NCBI GenBank assembly: GCA_012862575.1 | Contig: BLSF01000007.1 | Location: 186,001 to 250,000 of the forward strand | DNA length: 64,000 nt | DNA from: Parietichytrium sp. I65-24A | Taxonomy: Eukaryota; Sar; Bigyra; Thraustochytrida; Thraustochytriidae | Direction: 5' to 3' | Shown: positions 21,563-31,131 of the stretch, one piece after another | Layout: every line of letters begins with the position of its first letter | Position numbering within the stretch: the first letter of the stretch is position 1 | The notes under the pieces: model-generated | Databases searched by the model: none | Told to the model about the DNA's origin: nothing | The model's input: only the letters and a program-made list of their open reading frames with translations | Program-made: the position numbers and the translations under genes

Positions 21563-22527
21563 CGTCGCTAAGCCCCAGTCTCGCTCTCCGCAATTCCAAA
21601 TGCACTCTTTTCGAAACGCTTTTCACCACACGCGGCACAACCCCGCCCGCGACCTTCAGCGCCTTCTTCCTCTTCTTCAGAATACGATCCCTTAAGAGCT
21701 CTTTGACACAGCATACTCGGCGGAGGACAAAGATCGCGGCGGCGCTCCTCGTTTCGTGCACAACAGCCTTGGTCTCCTCCAAAGCACCTTGCTGAAGCCT
21801 GGAAACAAGTGACTCTCCCCCTGAGAGTCACTTTTTCGAGCGCTTCCAAAGTGCCTTTATCCCTCTGCGCTGCAGCTCGGAATGCTCTACTTGAGCTCCC
21901 GCAACTTACTTCCGAACACACCACAAACCACACGCCACAAGCCACACACCACACACTGCGCGGCAATCAGCAACGGGGACTCAGAACCACTTGGCGTCTC
22001 GCGACCGTGGCTATCGGTACTCAGTATCGTACTGGTTGTCTGTGAGTACGGATCGTCTTAGTATCATAAGTGCGCACAGATGGAAGGGACTTAAAAGGGG
22101 TTGGTGGGTGTGCCTCATTTGTGAGTTCTGTAGTCGATAAACGCGTTGATTCAGATTCCAATCGCGGTCGTGCCTTGTTCGATATTGGGGCGTAAAGAGA
22201 GAGTTTTCGAGACGTTTATGGTATCAAGACCTGGATGCGGCTCATGATGATCGTCCATTGATGCTTGCGGTTCTAGCTAGAGCAACGAATTGAAAAGTGT
22301 CAAAGCTGTCTCTAGTCAATCATTGCCGGTGATGAGACTTCAATCAGGTGTTCGCCTTCATTGCGCGAGCATTGCATAACGTCATTCTGGAGATTGGAGT
22401 ACTTGGAAGAAACTTTCCAGCGTGGATTGGTTCCTTTTCGCGTCAATTTCTCTTCTGGATCATCGAGAAATCAAGACGATCACAACAAATGGAAACAGTA
22501 TTATTATGATAATAAAAAGTGATCAGT
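21563..22527. other. Intergenic region between two minus-strand genes
   Basis: About 1 kb with the promoter side of the channel gene and the 3' region of the RING gene. A GTACTCAGTATCGTACT palindrome-like site lies near 22017. No gene supported. Confidence 0.45.
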
Positions 22528-24798
22528 TTACAAAGACGCGCGATCCTGCTCGGGTTCAGTGTTATCCGAACTTGGGGGCGGGGGGGCATCCGCACCTCGA
22601 GCGTCGGCTCGGCAAATGGCACATAGCGTGGACCGCTCGAACCATTGACAAATGCAATCGTCGTGGAAAATGTGACCGCACTTGAGGCGTCTGCAAATGT
22701 CATCCAGTTGAAAAGTGCAAATGCAGATAGCGCAAGTTAAGCCCTCCTCCATATCATCCATATCATCTTCAGCAGGAGTTCGATTGGGGGCCTGGCTTCC
22801 AGTACGGCGAGACGATTTGCTAACCGTTGTCAGAGTCCTTTCCCGCGAAACACTCCCTGCTTGCGAAGAGGAAGAACTCGAGCCATTCGCTCGATCAGTC
22901 AGCTTTGGGAGTTCGACATCGCGAACTGCAGCGAGCCGAGTAGACTTTGCTGCCGAGCTCCTGCGGCTCTTCCTAAACGTGGCGATGCCGAGCTCCTCGT
23001 CCGATCCGGAGAACACGAATTTTTCCGTGTACTTTTCAATTTCCTCAGATGCCAAATTGCCCTTTTGAGCGATTTCAAGCATCTCCATGCGTTGAATGAG
23101 CCATTCCGGAATCTCATCCCTGCTGAAATAATAAGTTGCGATTCGCACCACACTGAGGGATATGATCACACCCATGACGAGCAACACGATTGCAGGCTTG
23201 CTGTTTTCTTTGGAGCCTTCGCGTCCTTTTTCCGTTGGAGCAAAGGTCGGTGGCGAGGTGGGACAGGTTGGCAGTGGGTCGCTGGTTCCTTCCGCACATT
23301 CTATGCAGCCAGTACAGACACCTGCACAGTCTATACTACTCACGTAGCAGCAAATCTTTTGATTGGATGGAAAAGTGTTGGAACCCACACTGTAAGGCAC
23401 GTACGCAATCTGGTATGTGGGTTGCTGTGTGCAAAGGCCCTTGCAGTCCAAATTGTCAACTGAGCAGCAGGTTCCGAACTTGTCATAGACTGCATCACCG
23501 TCACATACCCCAGAGCAGTCCATAATGGCAGGCTCGCCGAACGAATCAGTCTCCTCGCAGCTAGGGGTGTCTAGATAATCTAATGTCGGACCCCCGGTGC
23601 TGGTGTGCTTTCGCGTGCTTATGGCTCGCGTCGCGTTCTCGTACGACGACAAGCTGTACACATCAACATATTTCAGGAGCAGCTCTTCCAGATCTGCGTC
23701 AGTGGAAGCGGGTGGCGCGAGACAAAGAATAGCACCGCTCGCTTCATTGTCGTTCTCAAATTCAGCGATGGAAACGGAGCCCGGTGCGGAAGGAAACACA
23801 CACGTCAAATTCATGCCTACGGAAAGGCACCCGAATAGATGTTTCGGTCCTTCAATTCTTACGAACGTGTTTCCATCCTTCTCCACAAATTCACGCACAG
23901 TATCGACTTGCTCTCCAAGAAGAGTCGTCAAATCTCTATCAGGTACCATGCAAAGATCTAGCCGCGTCCAAGGCTTCAGATCGGCCCGCTCCACAAGATA
24001 ACCTACTTGAAATCGGAAGGAGCAGAGAAGCCCGCCCAGGGAAAAGACCCAGCTTTTCTGGGCACTTTTGTCCTGCGTCGAAAGTCGAACGACTGTTTCG
24101 TCCATGCTGCTTGGCGCGCGTAGTCCGACGAAAATATAATTGTCATATATGACCTTGTTAGTGGGGATCTCGGGAATATCCTCATAATAAAACGTCACTC
24201 GCCCATTTTCAAAAAGGGTGAGCCCAAACGTGAACGTCGTGCCGGACGAGATGCCCATGGCGGAAGGATTTACTGCGCTTCGCTTTTTCCAAAGCACCGA
24301 GAAAGACTTCAAGTCCGCGTTATCTTCAGACCGGTACACTTCTATCCTTGAGTCTGCATCTGTCCAGTTCAAACTCTTTATCTCTCCGGGGCTCAAATCA
24401 GACGAAAACGCTGCAATACTGTTTTCCTCGTCCTTGAATCCTGTGCAAGCGCACGATGTAAGCTTCTTGCACGGATGAGAAGAGGGGTCATAAGAGTTCA
24501 GTTTAAGCATCCCGTTGGGAGATATTCCAACTCTCCTCACACGCGAATTGCCATAAAAAGGAAACGAGAATCCTATATCCACAAAGTTTACCGGGGTGTC
24601 ATCCGTCGCTTCGGATAGCGTCGCGCGTTGCGGTTCCATATCTCCATACAATACTCGCATTTCTTGATCCATGCTGTTGGTTAAATTTGATGCCTCATAT
24701 AAATACAAGTCCTGTGCTTCCGCCACCTCCGCTACCATCAACGCCGCACACGCTGCCAGCCACGCCATGCTCCTCATTCTCAACGTTGACTTTATCAT
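22528..24798 (-). CDS. Type I membrane RING-H2 E3 ligase with plexin-domain/NIDO-like ectodomain, 756 aa
   Basis: Probable ubiquitin ligase of the secretory or endolysosomal membrane. The first ATG of the frame (24796-24798) starts a signal peptide (MIKSTLRMRSMAWLAACAA, cleavage near residue 30). The lumenal part (to about 410) contains DIGFSFPFYGN and RRVGISPNGMLKL, as in plexin-domain-containing and nidogen-like ectodomains. A Cys-rich block (about 413-510; CSGVCDGDAVYDKFGTCC) and a TM helix near 533-557 (IVLLVMGVIISLSVV) follow. The cytosolic tail has a Ser-rich linker and a complete RING-H2 (about 686-730): CAIC, then CGHIFHDDC and CAIC, with zinc ligands in the C3H2C3 order. Pro/Ser-rich PTCPTSPPTFAPT links ectodomain to membrane. 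The next gene (26072-26776) has a similar RING; the ectodomains differ. Confidence 0.85.
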   Translation of the reverse strand: MIKSTLRMRSMAWLAACAALMVAEVAEAQDLYLYEASNLTNSMDQEMRVLYGDMEPQRATLSEATDDTPVNFVDIGFSFPFYGNSRVRRVGISPNGMLKLNSYDPSSHPCKKLTSCACTGFKDEENSIAAFSSDLSPGEIKSLNWTDADSRIEVYRSEDNADLKSFSVLWKKRSAVNPSAMGISSGTTFTFGLTLFENGRVTFYYEDIPEIPTNKVIYDNYIFVGLRAPSSMDETVVRLSTQDKSAQKSWVFSLGGLLCSFRFQVGYLVERADLKPWTRLDLCMVPDRDLTTLLGEQVDTVREFVEKDGNTFVRIEGPKHLFGCLSVGMNLTCVFPSAPGSVSIAEFENDNEASGAILCLAPPASTDADLEELLLKYVDVYSLSSYENATRAISTRKHTSTGGPTLDYLDTPSCEETDSFGEPAIMDCSGVCDGDAVYDKFGTCCSVDNLDCKGLCTQQPTYQIAYVPYSVGSNTFPSNQKICCYVSSIDCAGVCTGCIECAEGTSDPLPTCPTSPPTFAPTEKGREGSKENSKPAIVLLVMGVIISLSVVRIATYYFSRDEIPEWLIQRMEMLEIAQKGNLASEEIEKYTEKFVFSGSDEELGIATFRKSRRSSAAKSTRLAAVRDVELPKLTDRANGSSSSSSQAGSVSRERTLTTVSKSSRRTGSQAPNRTPAEDDMDDMEEGLTCAICICTFQLDDICRRLKCGHIFHDDCICQWFERSTLCAICRADARGADAPPPPSSDNTEPEQDRASL

Positions 24799-26071
24799 GC
24801 TCAGAAGCACGCTCCTTTCCTCCTTTTCACCACAGCCTACGCTCTCTCACAGTCAACCCCAAACTGGAAACCTCGCATGGCAGCTCCAGCTCCGCCTTTT
24901 CCCAGTCGCTCGTTCCTCCGGCCAAGCAAGACGTCCCCAGATCAGCGCCACGCACTCCAGCTCGACTCAGCCGCCAAACCTTCTACCTTCTACCATCCAC
25001 AACCACTGTTTACACTAATCAACCACACGGTCCCCGAGCACGTGCGCGGGAAGAGCGGACCTCTCTTCTCTCTTCTCTATACTCTATTCTCTGTTCTCTA
25101 CTTCTCTATTTCTCTCTCTTGTCACTTTCGCATTTCACTTTTCACACCGCTGTCACATGCATGCTGTCTCCGCTGTTTGTTTACACTGTTAGTTCGCTTT
25201 CCCCGCGCACGCTAAGCGGCCTTAGTCGGCCACTACTATATCCAGGGATAACTTTTTGGGTAGGAAGAGAGGTGCGGAATGCACGCACCTTGTGCTGTGC
25301 ATAAGCGCAGTAGGAGAGCCTTACGAGTGTGGGTGATGGAGGATAGAGGACGCTACCGCGAGCTTAGGGGTTGGAGCGGCCCGGTCATGGAGTAGTGAGA
25401 CGGAATGTTGTAGGAAGATCTTATTGGATTAGGTGTGCACTGTGTGATCACTTTTGTACTGACAGCTTTGGATGGTTTCTAACAATGGGTTGGAACGGTG
25501 TACTCAGTAATACTGGGTACCCGGATTAGTAGCGGTGAATAAGGAGAACGTGATCGTGAGCAAAGGAAGAATTCTCTGGGCCTTGTCAGACGAAGCTATG
25601 AGTTGCTATGCTTTTTAAGTCCGGTACAGCGCAAACAAGGAGAGCCAACCTGAAAGAAGAATCAATATCCAACGTTGGAGCGAGTTACAGTTGGCCTTGT
25701 TGTTTTTTCATCTAAAATCTACAGACTGTCTGCACTTGTTGCTTACGATGAAAGTGGAGGTCCTCTTGGAGATTCAGACGGGTTCCAATAGAGGCGAATG
25801 ATGCTCCTGCAGTCGTGTACGGGCGAGGAATAAGAAAGCAAGTTTGTGAATCAGATGAGAGCAATTCTCAGTCTGGCTTGCAGTTTTAGCAATATGAACG
25901 AAACAAAATCGTGGAATGGATTCGGCAAAATCCCGCATCTTTGCTTCTCCTATGTTACAATATGGACGACCGCGAATAGCCAGTCATTTCAGCCTTGCCA
26001 GGCCCAAGCTAATGAGCAGACGCGAAGGAAGGAGCTGGCAGCGTCATCAAGGTATCTTACAGTTCGTCAGC
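24799..26071. other. Intergenic region between two RING genes
   Basis: About 1.3 kb, C/T-rich next to the start of the upstream gene (25060-25160) and otherwise unremarkable; a GTACTCAGTAATACTGGGTAC site lies near 25499. No gene supported. Confidence 0.45.
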
Positions 26072-26776
26072 TCAGACCATGGCAAGCTCGCGCTGATTAG
26101 GGCTGGCGTGCTCGTTCTCTTGAGGTCCAGATTCAGAGTCACTACGTACATCCTGTTTGCAGAGACAGCATTGAGGCGAGCGAGACAACCACTCATCTAT
26201 GCATGGTGCATGGAAAATGTGACCACAGCGGAGCTTTCGGCAAGGTTCGTCCCGCTGGAAAGGTTCAAGACACACTGAGCATAATGCCTCCAGATCAGTA
26301 TGCTCGGCCCAGACTGTTGATTTTGTATTCTGCTCAATGTCATGCTTGGTTAATTTGACCGGATATGTGGACGCCGAGTGCTGTGATGCTGGGATGTCAC
26401 TAAGCACAAATGAGTTTGGGGCTTGTCTTAGCGTACAAAAGAATCGAAGCAGAGAGAAGACCGCAACAAACACAATGAAAGGGAAGAAAAAAGCTGGGTA
26501 TGGGAGCACATCCTCCTCTGGAGATTGTGTCGGGCTCAGCGTGGGGGAGACAGTCCCATTCACATTATCCACAGTCACCGTTGTGTTCCATACTGGCACT
26601 TCAATGTTTCCACCATCGTGGTGACCACCACTTGCATGCCTGCCGCGAACAAGGTGTCTTCGAGCGCCATCAAAGCCAGACTGCTCGGAATGGCCCACTT
26701 CTTCAGTCGCCAGCCCAGATACCCCAGCGGCTGCAGCAGCCGCCCAAAGCACCACTATCGCCGCTGCGCCCCTCAT
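26072..26776 (-). CDS. Small transmembrane RING-H2 E3 ligase, 234 aa
   Basis: Single exon; the ATG opens a signal peptide (AAAIVVLWAAAAAAGVSGLA). A short lumenal part with His/Gly residues and a TLSPTQSPEED linker is followed by a TM helix (about 95-113, FFFPFIVFVAVFSLLRFF) and a RING-H2 at 166-206: CSVC, CGHIFHAPC, CCLC, with all eight zinc ligands in place. It should transfer ubiquitin to membrane cargo at the endomembrane system; substrate unknown. Its RING shares the CRxLxCGHIFHxxCIxxWxxRS pattern with the RING of the neighbouring larger gene on the same strand, suggesting a tandem pair whose ectodomains diverged or were swapped. Confidence 0.88.
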   Translation of the reverse strand: MRGAAAIVVLWAAAAAAGVSGLATEEVGHSEQSGFDGARRHLVRGRHASGGHHDGGNIEVPVWNTTVTVDNVNGTVSPTLSPTQSPEEDVLPYPAFFFPFIVFVAVFSLLRFFCTLRQAPNSFVLSDIPASQHSASTYPVKLTKHDIEQNTKSTVWAEHTDLEALCSVCLEPFQRDEPCRKLRCGHIFHAPCIDEWLSRSPQCCLCKQDVRSDSESGPQENEHASPNQRELAMV

Positions 26777-27537
26777 CTTGGCTCTTCTTCCTGCCAGGCA
26801 AGCCCGGCTCGACGACTAGTATCCACGCACACCCCGCAAGACGCAAGACGCAAAACGCAAGACCTGCCCAGCGTCTAGAGCCAAGATTGCACCGTCCAAC
26901 ACTGAGCGACAAAGCCCCACCTGGCCTACTCCTCGGAGACCTCGGAGACCTTGGAGACTTTGGAGACCTTAGAGACCTTGGAAACAGCTTTTGCCGCTGA
27001 GCACGCACTGTTTCCCGCGCGCCAAAGCCCACTTTCGCTGAAATTGAGAAGGCAGAAGAGGGTTAGTAAGTTCCCGGATTCGAGGTGTTTCTTTCTTTCC
27101 ATCCCAGATTGACAGATAGCTTTCATTGCTTTCGTTCACAGCATTATTACTAGTACTATCACAGGACAGAGGAACTGACTGACTGACCAGTAGTAGCGCT
27201 CATTAGGGGCTCTGTAGTACCCAAAGATGCATCTTTCAGAGTTTCCAGCTTCACCACCGTTCCAACACCGGTAGTAGTGCTTCTATAGCGTTTTGACTGA
27301 GAGTACTCAGAATTCAGTACAAAACGCAAAGCGGGAAGAGAGACCCAGGAGCTCCTAGGGGATAAGCTATAAATTTTAGATAGGGCTGCTCCATACTCTT
27401 CGGCCCAGTTACTGAGAGCAATAGTACCTCGCTAAATAAGGAAATCGACTCCCACTACATCCCACTACCGTGCCATGGAGAGTACGGTACTACCGTTTAG
27501 CATTGGTTAAGCTGGTGGTAGAATTCATATTTCAAGG
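26777..27537. other. Intergenic region with short tandem repeat
   Basis: About 0.75 kb upstream of the small RING gene. It holds a nine-base-unit repeat (26934-26990) and AT-rich sequence with a GTACTCAGAATTCAGTAC site near 27303. Confidence 0.45.
26934..26990. repeat. Nine-base tandem repeat (ggagacctt-like)
   Basis: About six imperfect units of CTTGGAGAC and variants. Confidence 0.7.
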
Positions 27538-28208
27538 TCAAGCGCGAAAAATCGCACCGGCGGGAGAGGTGCTGTGTGCTAAAGTAGTGAGTAGCCAGCC
27601 AGCCATGAGACTTTTTGCTATCATGAAGCCCATGACACACACACAGATGGCCCATACAACGGCCGTAGGATTGGGCTATTGTCAAAGAGTCAGTAGCGCA
27701 TAGTATCGCTTCAAGTTGTTTGCAGGATGCGCAATGAGTGGGTGTCAAAAAAGTGCGCACCGCAGGCCACTGGACGTGGAGGAAGAAGAGTCCCACAAAG
27801 CAAATTCCTCGCACGACGAATCTCTGTTGTGGAACAAAATAAGTAGAACATACTAATAAATAGAGTGGCTCAGTAGTAAAACGTGAGTGCTATTTCCGCA
27901 ACTTTTTCTGCTATTTCCAAAGAGAGCACCCTCGCTCTTTTTCCTGTCGTTACCGGGAGCTAGCGATTTGGTAGCACAAAACATCACATCACGAATTGCG
28001 CAAATTGTCGCTGAATTGCGCTGAATTCTGGAAAGGTTGTCGCCATGGCACACACCATTATTGTCTCCACGTGAATTCCATGTGCACGTTGGCAGCCACC
28101 ATACCATACCCGTCGTTGCAGCCTAGTTATAAGATCATCATGGTGAACGGTATGCGAGTACTGGTGCACAAGTTTAGATTTCGTTTTGTGCGATACGAAA
28201 ACGTCCAT
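27538..28208 (-). CDS. Candidate three-exon small membrane protein, 99 aa
   Basis: Proposed from splice signals, not from a long open frame. Exon 1 28208-28110 (33 codons, starts MDVFVSHKTKSK), donor CGG|GTATGG. Exon 2 27823-27761 (21 codons), acceptor preceded by a T-rich tract ending CCACAACAG, donor GCG|GTGCGC. Exon 3 27675-27538, acceptor GACAATAG. All junctions are phase 0 and the joined product has two predicted TM helices, GICFVGLFFLHVQW and VVWAICVCVMGFMIAKSL, separated by a short loop, after a polar head. The topology recalls small ER subunits such as PIG-H, but it would lack the cytosolic part of that family, so no name is given. Introns of about 286 and 85 bases. Low confidence. 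Confidence 0.3.
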
Positions 28209-28347
28209 TTTTGGTTGCGCGCTGCGATCAAAAGAGAAGCACAATGCATGCAGAAGTTAGTTTTTTAACAGTAAATGCAATCCACGTGCATTTGCGCTCC
28301 TGCGACTCAGCTGCATTTTACACATGCGAGCAATGTACAGCAGACAA

Positions 28348-29544
28348 TTACTCAGTGACCACAACATCTGACTGGAACCAATGACCGTAGAGAAGCTGGC
28401 TAAGCCCAAAAGCAAAGAGAACCGACAAGAAAATCCCTGCGTTGAAAGTCATGGCTAGAAGCATGAGGGAATAATCCACTGTTGTGATGAGCAGAGTGAG
28501 CACCATACGGACAAGGTTTCGGTGAACTAGCGTCGCGGTCCCGTTGCTCACGTTGCTCGGGGTGAACATAATCTTCAAAATTGACAAACTAGTTCCGGTG
28601 AGAGCTTGCCCGGCCGAAGAAGCAGGTAGGTGGACAGGGCTCTTTGCCCACTCTCTCTCTTTTGCATGGCGATATCCTTTCAACACGGTGTTCAGCAATC
28701 CGGCAGCAACGATACAAACACACACAAGGGCATACTGCAGAGCCGTCTGCGGGACCAGATGCTCCAACAGGACATACTCGTGCAGGCCAGTATGAAAGTA
28801 CATTTTCATGTTTGGCGCAGCCAGCACCTTTTTACAACCAAGAAAACTCGCCAAAACTATGGCCAATTCCTCGTCTGAGTGAGTCGCCAAGTCGTCACAA
28901 GTGCGTGAAAGCAGGCGGCATTGTCGCATGTCCATTGTCTCGCACAGGTTGATCAAAATTGGAAGTGCCTCATCACAGTTCGATTGGCTCGGGCAGGACG
29001 AACAGCCCGCCATGGCTGGCATCTCTGAACACATGCTCAACAGACTGGAGACCGCTTCACGGTTCGAGGGCAGACTCGGAACATTTTTGCAACTCTCCAA
29101 AGCATCTCCACTGCACTCCTTCTCAACCTGCTTGCACAGGGGATCACTATTGACAAGCTCTTCCTCTTTGGCGCACGTCAGCCGCGCGAGATTAATTTTG
29201 GTGCAAAGCCCAGCTTCAATGCCCTTTTCCTCGCACTTGCGTTTGACAAAACACCCCGGCAAACGGTGCGATGAGCAAAGTTGACTTAGTTGAGCCCCCG
29301 CTTCTGCTTCCGTAAGACCGCCAGCCATCCCGCTTCCATGCTCATGATGACTATGGCCATGAGCGCCGTGAGCGTGGCCCGAGGCAGAGTGGTCGTACTG
29401 GTTTTCTGCGACCGTAGCAACAGAGGCACCCAACCCTTGCAACCTGCTCCCGAGATCGGCACCAGGCCGGGCAAGCAGCGTTATCAGTGCAGCACTGACG
29501 AGGAGTATGAATGCGAGCACCGGCGTGCGGCTTTGCGATGTCAT
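28348..29544 (-). CDS. CTR-type copper transporter with His-rich and Cys-rich ectodomain, 398 aa
   Basis: Imports Cu(I) across the plasma or an internal membrane as a trimer. The first ATG of the frame (29542-29544) starts an anchor or signal segment (VLAFILLVSAALITLLA). Seen: a His cluster (HAHGAHGHSHHEHG, 57-70), a Cys-rich ectodomain (90-240, more than 15 Cys; MCSEMPAMAGCSSC), then the CTR core: Met motif MKMYFHTG (246-253) before TM1 (266-286), a long loop, and TM2-TM3 with MLLAM (361-365), the MxxxM copper pore motif, followed by NAGIFLSVLFAFGLSQLLYG. The usual GxxxG of TM3 is not clear. Core CTRs are under 200 residues; the extra length is the ectodomain, which probably captures metal. 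Confidence 0.82.
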   Translation of the reverse strand: MTSQSRTPVLAFILLVSAALITLLARPGADLGSRLQGLGASVATVAENQYDHSASGHAHGAHGHSHHEHGSGMAGGLTEAEAGAQLSQLCSSHRLPGCFVKRKCEEKGIEAGLCTKINLARLTCAKEEELVNSDPLCKQVEKECSGDALESCKNVPSLPSNREAVSSLLSMCSEMPAMAGCSSCPSQSNCDEALPILINLCETMDMRQCRLLSRTCDDLATHSDEELAIVLASFLGCKKVLAAPNMKMYFHTGLHEYVLLEHLVPQTALQYALVCVCIVAAGLLNTVLKGYRHAKEREWAKSPVHLPASSAGQALTGTSLSILKIMFTPSNVSNGTATLVHRNLVRMVLTLLITTVDYSLMLLAMTFNAGIFLSVLFAFGLSQLLYGHWFQSDVVVTE

Positions 29545-29871
29545 TGCTTGTGGCAATTATGCACGCAGGTGTCAGCCACACCTGACAGTGCCCGCGTTCA
29601 CCGGTCACCACGGGGCTTTGTCTGCTAGTCAAAGGTTTGTTCCGACTGCGAATGAAACAGGCTCCATCTATGAATTGCCTAAGCTTAGGTTAGTCTTCGG
29701 ACATTGGACAGGAACCGTCCATCTCTAAACTCGAAAAGACACTTCCGGGTTGTGCCATTGGGCACTCGGGAAACGTCAACTGGAGAAGTCGGAGAACGAA
29801 AGAGGAGGCCGACAATTCTTAACGTAATGATCATGGTTTGTTTTTCATTAACTTTGTGGAACAGAGGATAG
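29545..29871. other. Short intergenic region between minus-strand genes
   Basis: 327 bases separating the copper transporter start from the end of the J-domain gene; it must hold the transporter promoter. No other feature seen. Confidence 0.45.
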
Positions 29872-31131
29872 TTAGTTTTCACTTTCGAACTCCGGGTCCC
29901 AAGTCGCCCAAGATGAAAGATTAAGGCGTTCGGCTTCTTCGCGATTGCGATTCGGAACTGGTTTGTAGCGAACAAACTTCAGTTTGCGGCCTGAGTTCTC
30001 TCCTGGACCCTTGGAGTTGCTTTCCTTTGTGTCAGCGTCCGAGTCTGAAACGTTGCTCCATGGTCCGCACCCAACATAGTTTCTAGCGCGAACTCTGAAT
30101 TGGTATGTTTTGCTCATCTTGAGATCTCGTACCACGCGATTACAAACAGAGGCCTCGTACTCATTGGAGACGTCTGACTCTATCCAAGGCATTTTTTTAT
30201 TCTTTTCGCGCCACTCTAAAATATACTTGTCTCCCCCACTCTGATTGTTTGCAACGCTCGGCATTTCCCAGTGCACCTCGATGCACAGCAGATTTGGCTT
30301 GGGAGTCACACGGATAATATTGGGTCTACTCGGCACAGCGCCCATCGTAGAGCAAGCACATGTTGATGAGAATGGACTCCACTCGGCAGTCTGTGAATTG
30401 AGTGCCCGAGCCCGGAAGCGATAGGAAACACCAGGCTTCAAGTTGTGTTTTTGACAAGATGTTCTGCTGAGCGTGTTGCTCGCGACGTGCCATTCCTTTT
30501 CGTCGGCCTCCTTGAACTGAAGTTCATAGCAGGACACAAAAGCTCCCATCCCAGCGGGTGCTTCCCATCCAATGGTGATGGATGTCGAGCTATTTTCCGT
30601 CATCCGGACATTCTGCGGTGGTTGAAGGGACGCGGGACCGCTGCCCTTTCTCCCCGCTTGCCCTGCCCCAGCCGTCGAAAAAGAGCTGGAAGAACCTTTC
30701 TTGCCCTTCTTTTCCTTGAATTTCGTGGTGAAGGAGCTCGCCTTCGAAATAATAAGATTTTTTCCACTCTGAAATCGCTCAAACGCATCTTGCACGCAGT
30801 GAAACAGCTCAGTGGTGCCCTCGCTCTTGTCGGGGTGAAATCGAAGCGCTAGCTTTCGGTACGCCTTCTTCGCTTCACTCTCCCCGGCCCCTTCTTCAAT
30901 AATCAGCGCTTTGTACACGTTTGACTGCAGCTCGTCGAGCAATGGCGTGATCCTCTGCGTCAGGACATCGATTGCGCTTTGACATGACCTCGCTTCCAGG
31001 GCCGACAAACCTTCCGCTTCTCCACGAAGTTGCGTCCGCTTGCGTAGCAGGACCGCCAGCGCCTCATGATAGTCGCCCTTTCCAACCAGCGTCCTGCTCG
31101 TGTTCAAAGCATCGGCAACCTGCGAGGCCAT
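29872..31131 (-). CDS. J-domain protein with two fibronectin type III domains, 419 aa
   Basis: The start is the ATG at 31129-31131 (MASQVADALNTSR); upstream codons in the frame lack an ATG. Seen: a helical N-terminal region (1-65); a J-domain (about 71-123) with YRKLALRFHPDKSEG, HPD at 99-101, needed to stimulate Hsp70 ATPase; a basic Ser/Lys linker (about 130-165); two fibronectin type III domains (about 170-262 and 266-364) with PPQNVRMTENSSTSITIGWE and the typical YRFRARA and YQFRVRARNYVG strands; a basic tail. No signal peptide or TM helix, so it should act in cytosol or nucleus, coupling an Hsp70 to targets bound by the FN3 modules. The HPD triad is intact, so it is probably an active cochaperone. 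Confidence 0.82.
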   Translation of the reverse strand: MASQVADALNTSRTLVGKGDYHEALAVLLRKRTQLRGEAEGLSALEARSCQSAIDVLTQRITPLLDELQSNVYKALIIEEGAGESEAKKAYRKLALRFHPDKSEGTTELFHCVQDAFERFQSGKNLIISKASSFTTKFKEKKGKKGSSSSFSTAGAGQAGRKGSGPASLQPPQNVRMTENSSTSITIGWEAPAGMGAFVSCYELQFKEADEKEWHVASNTLSRTSCQKHNLKPGVSYRFRARALNSQTAEWSPFSSTCACSTMGAVPSRPNIIRVTPKPNLLCIEVHWEMPSVANNQSGGDKYILEWREKNKKMPWIESDVSNEYEASVCNRVVRDLKMSKTYQFRVRARNYVGCGPWSNVSDSDADTKESNSKGPGENSGRKLKFVRYKPVPNRNREEAERLNLSSWATWDPEFESEN

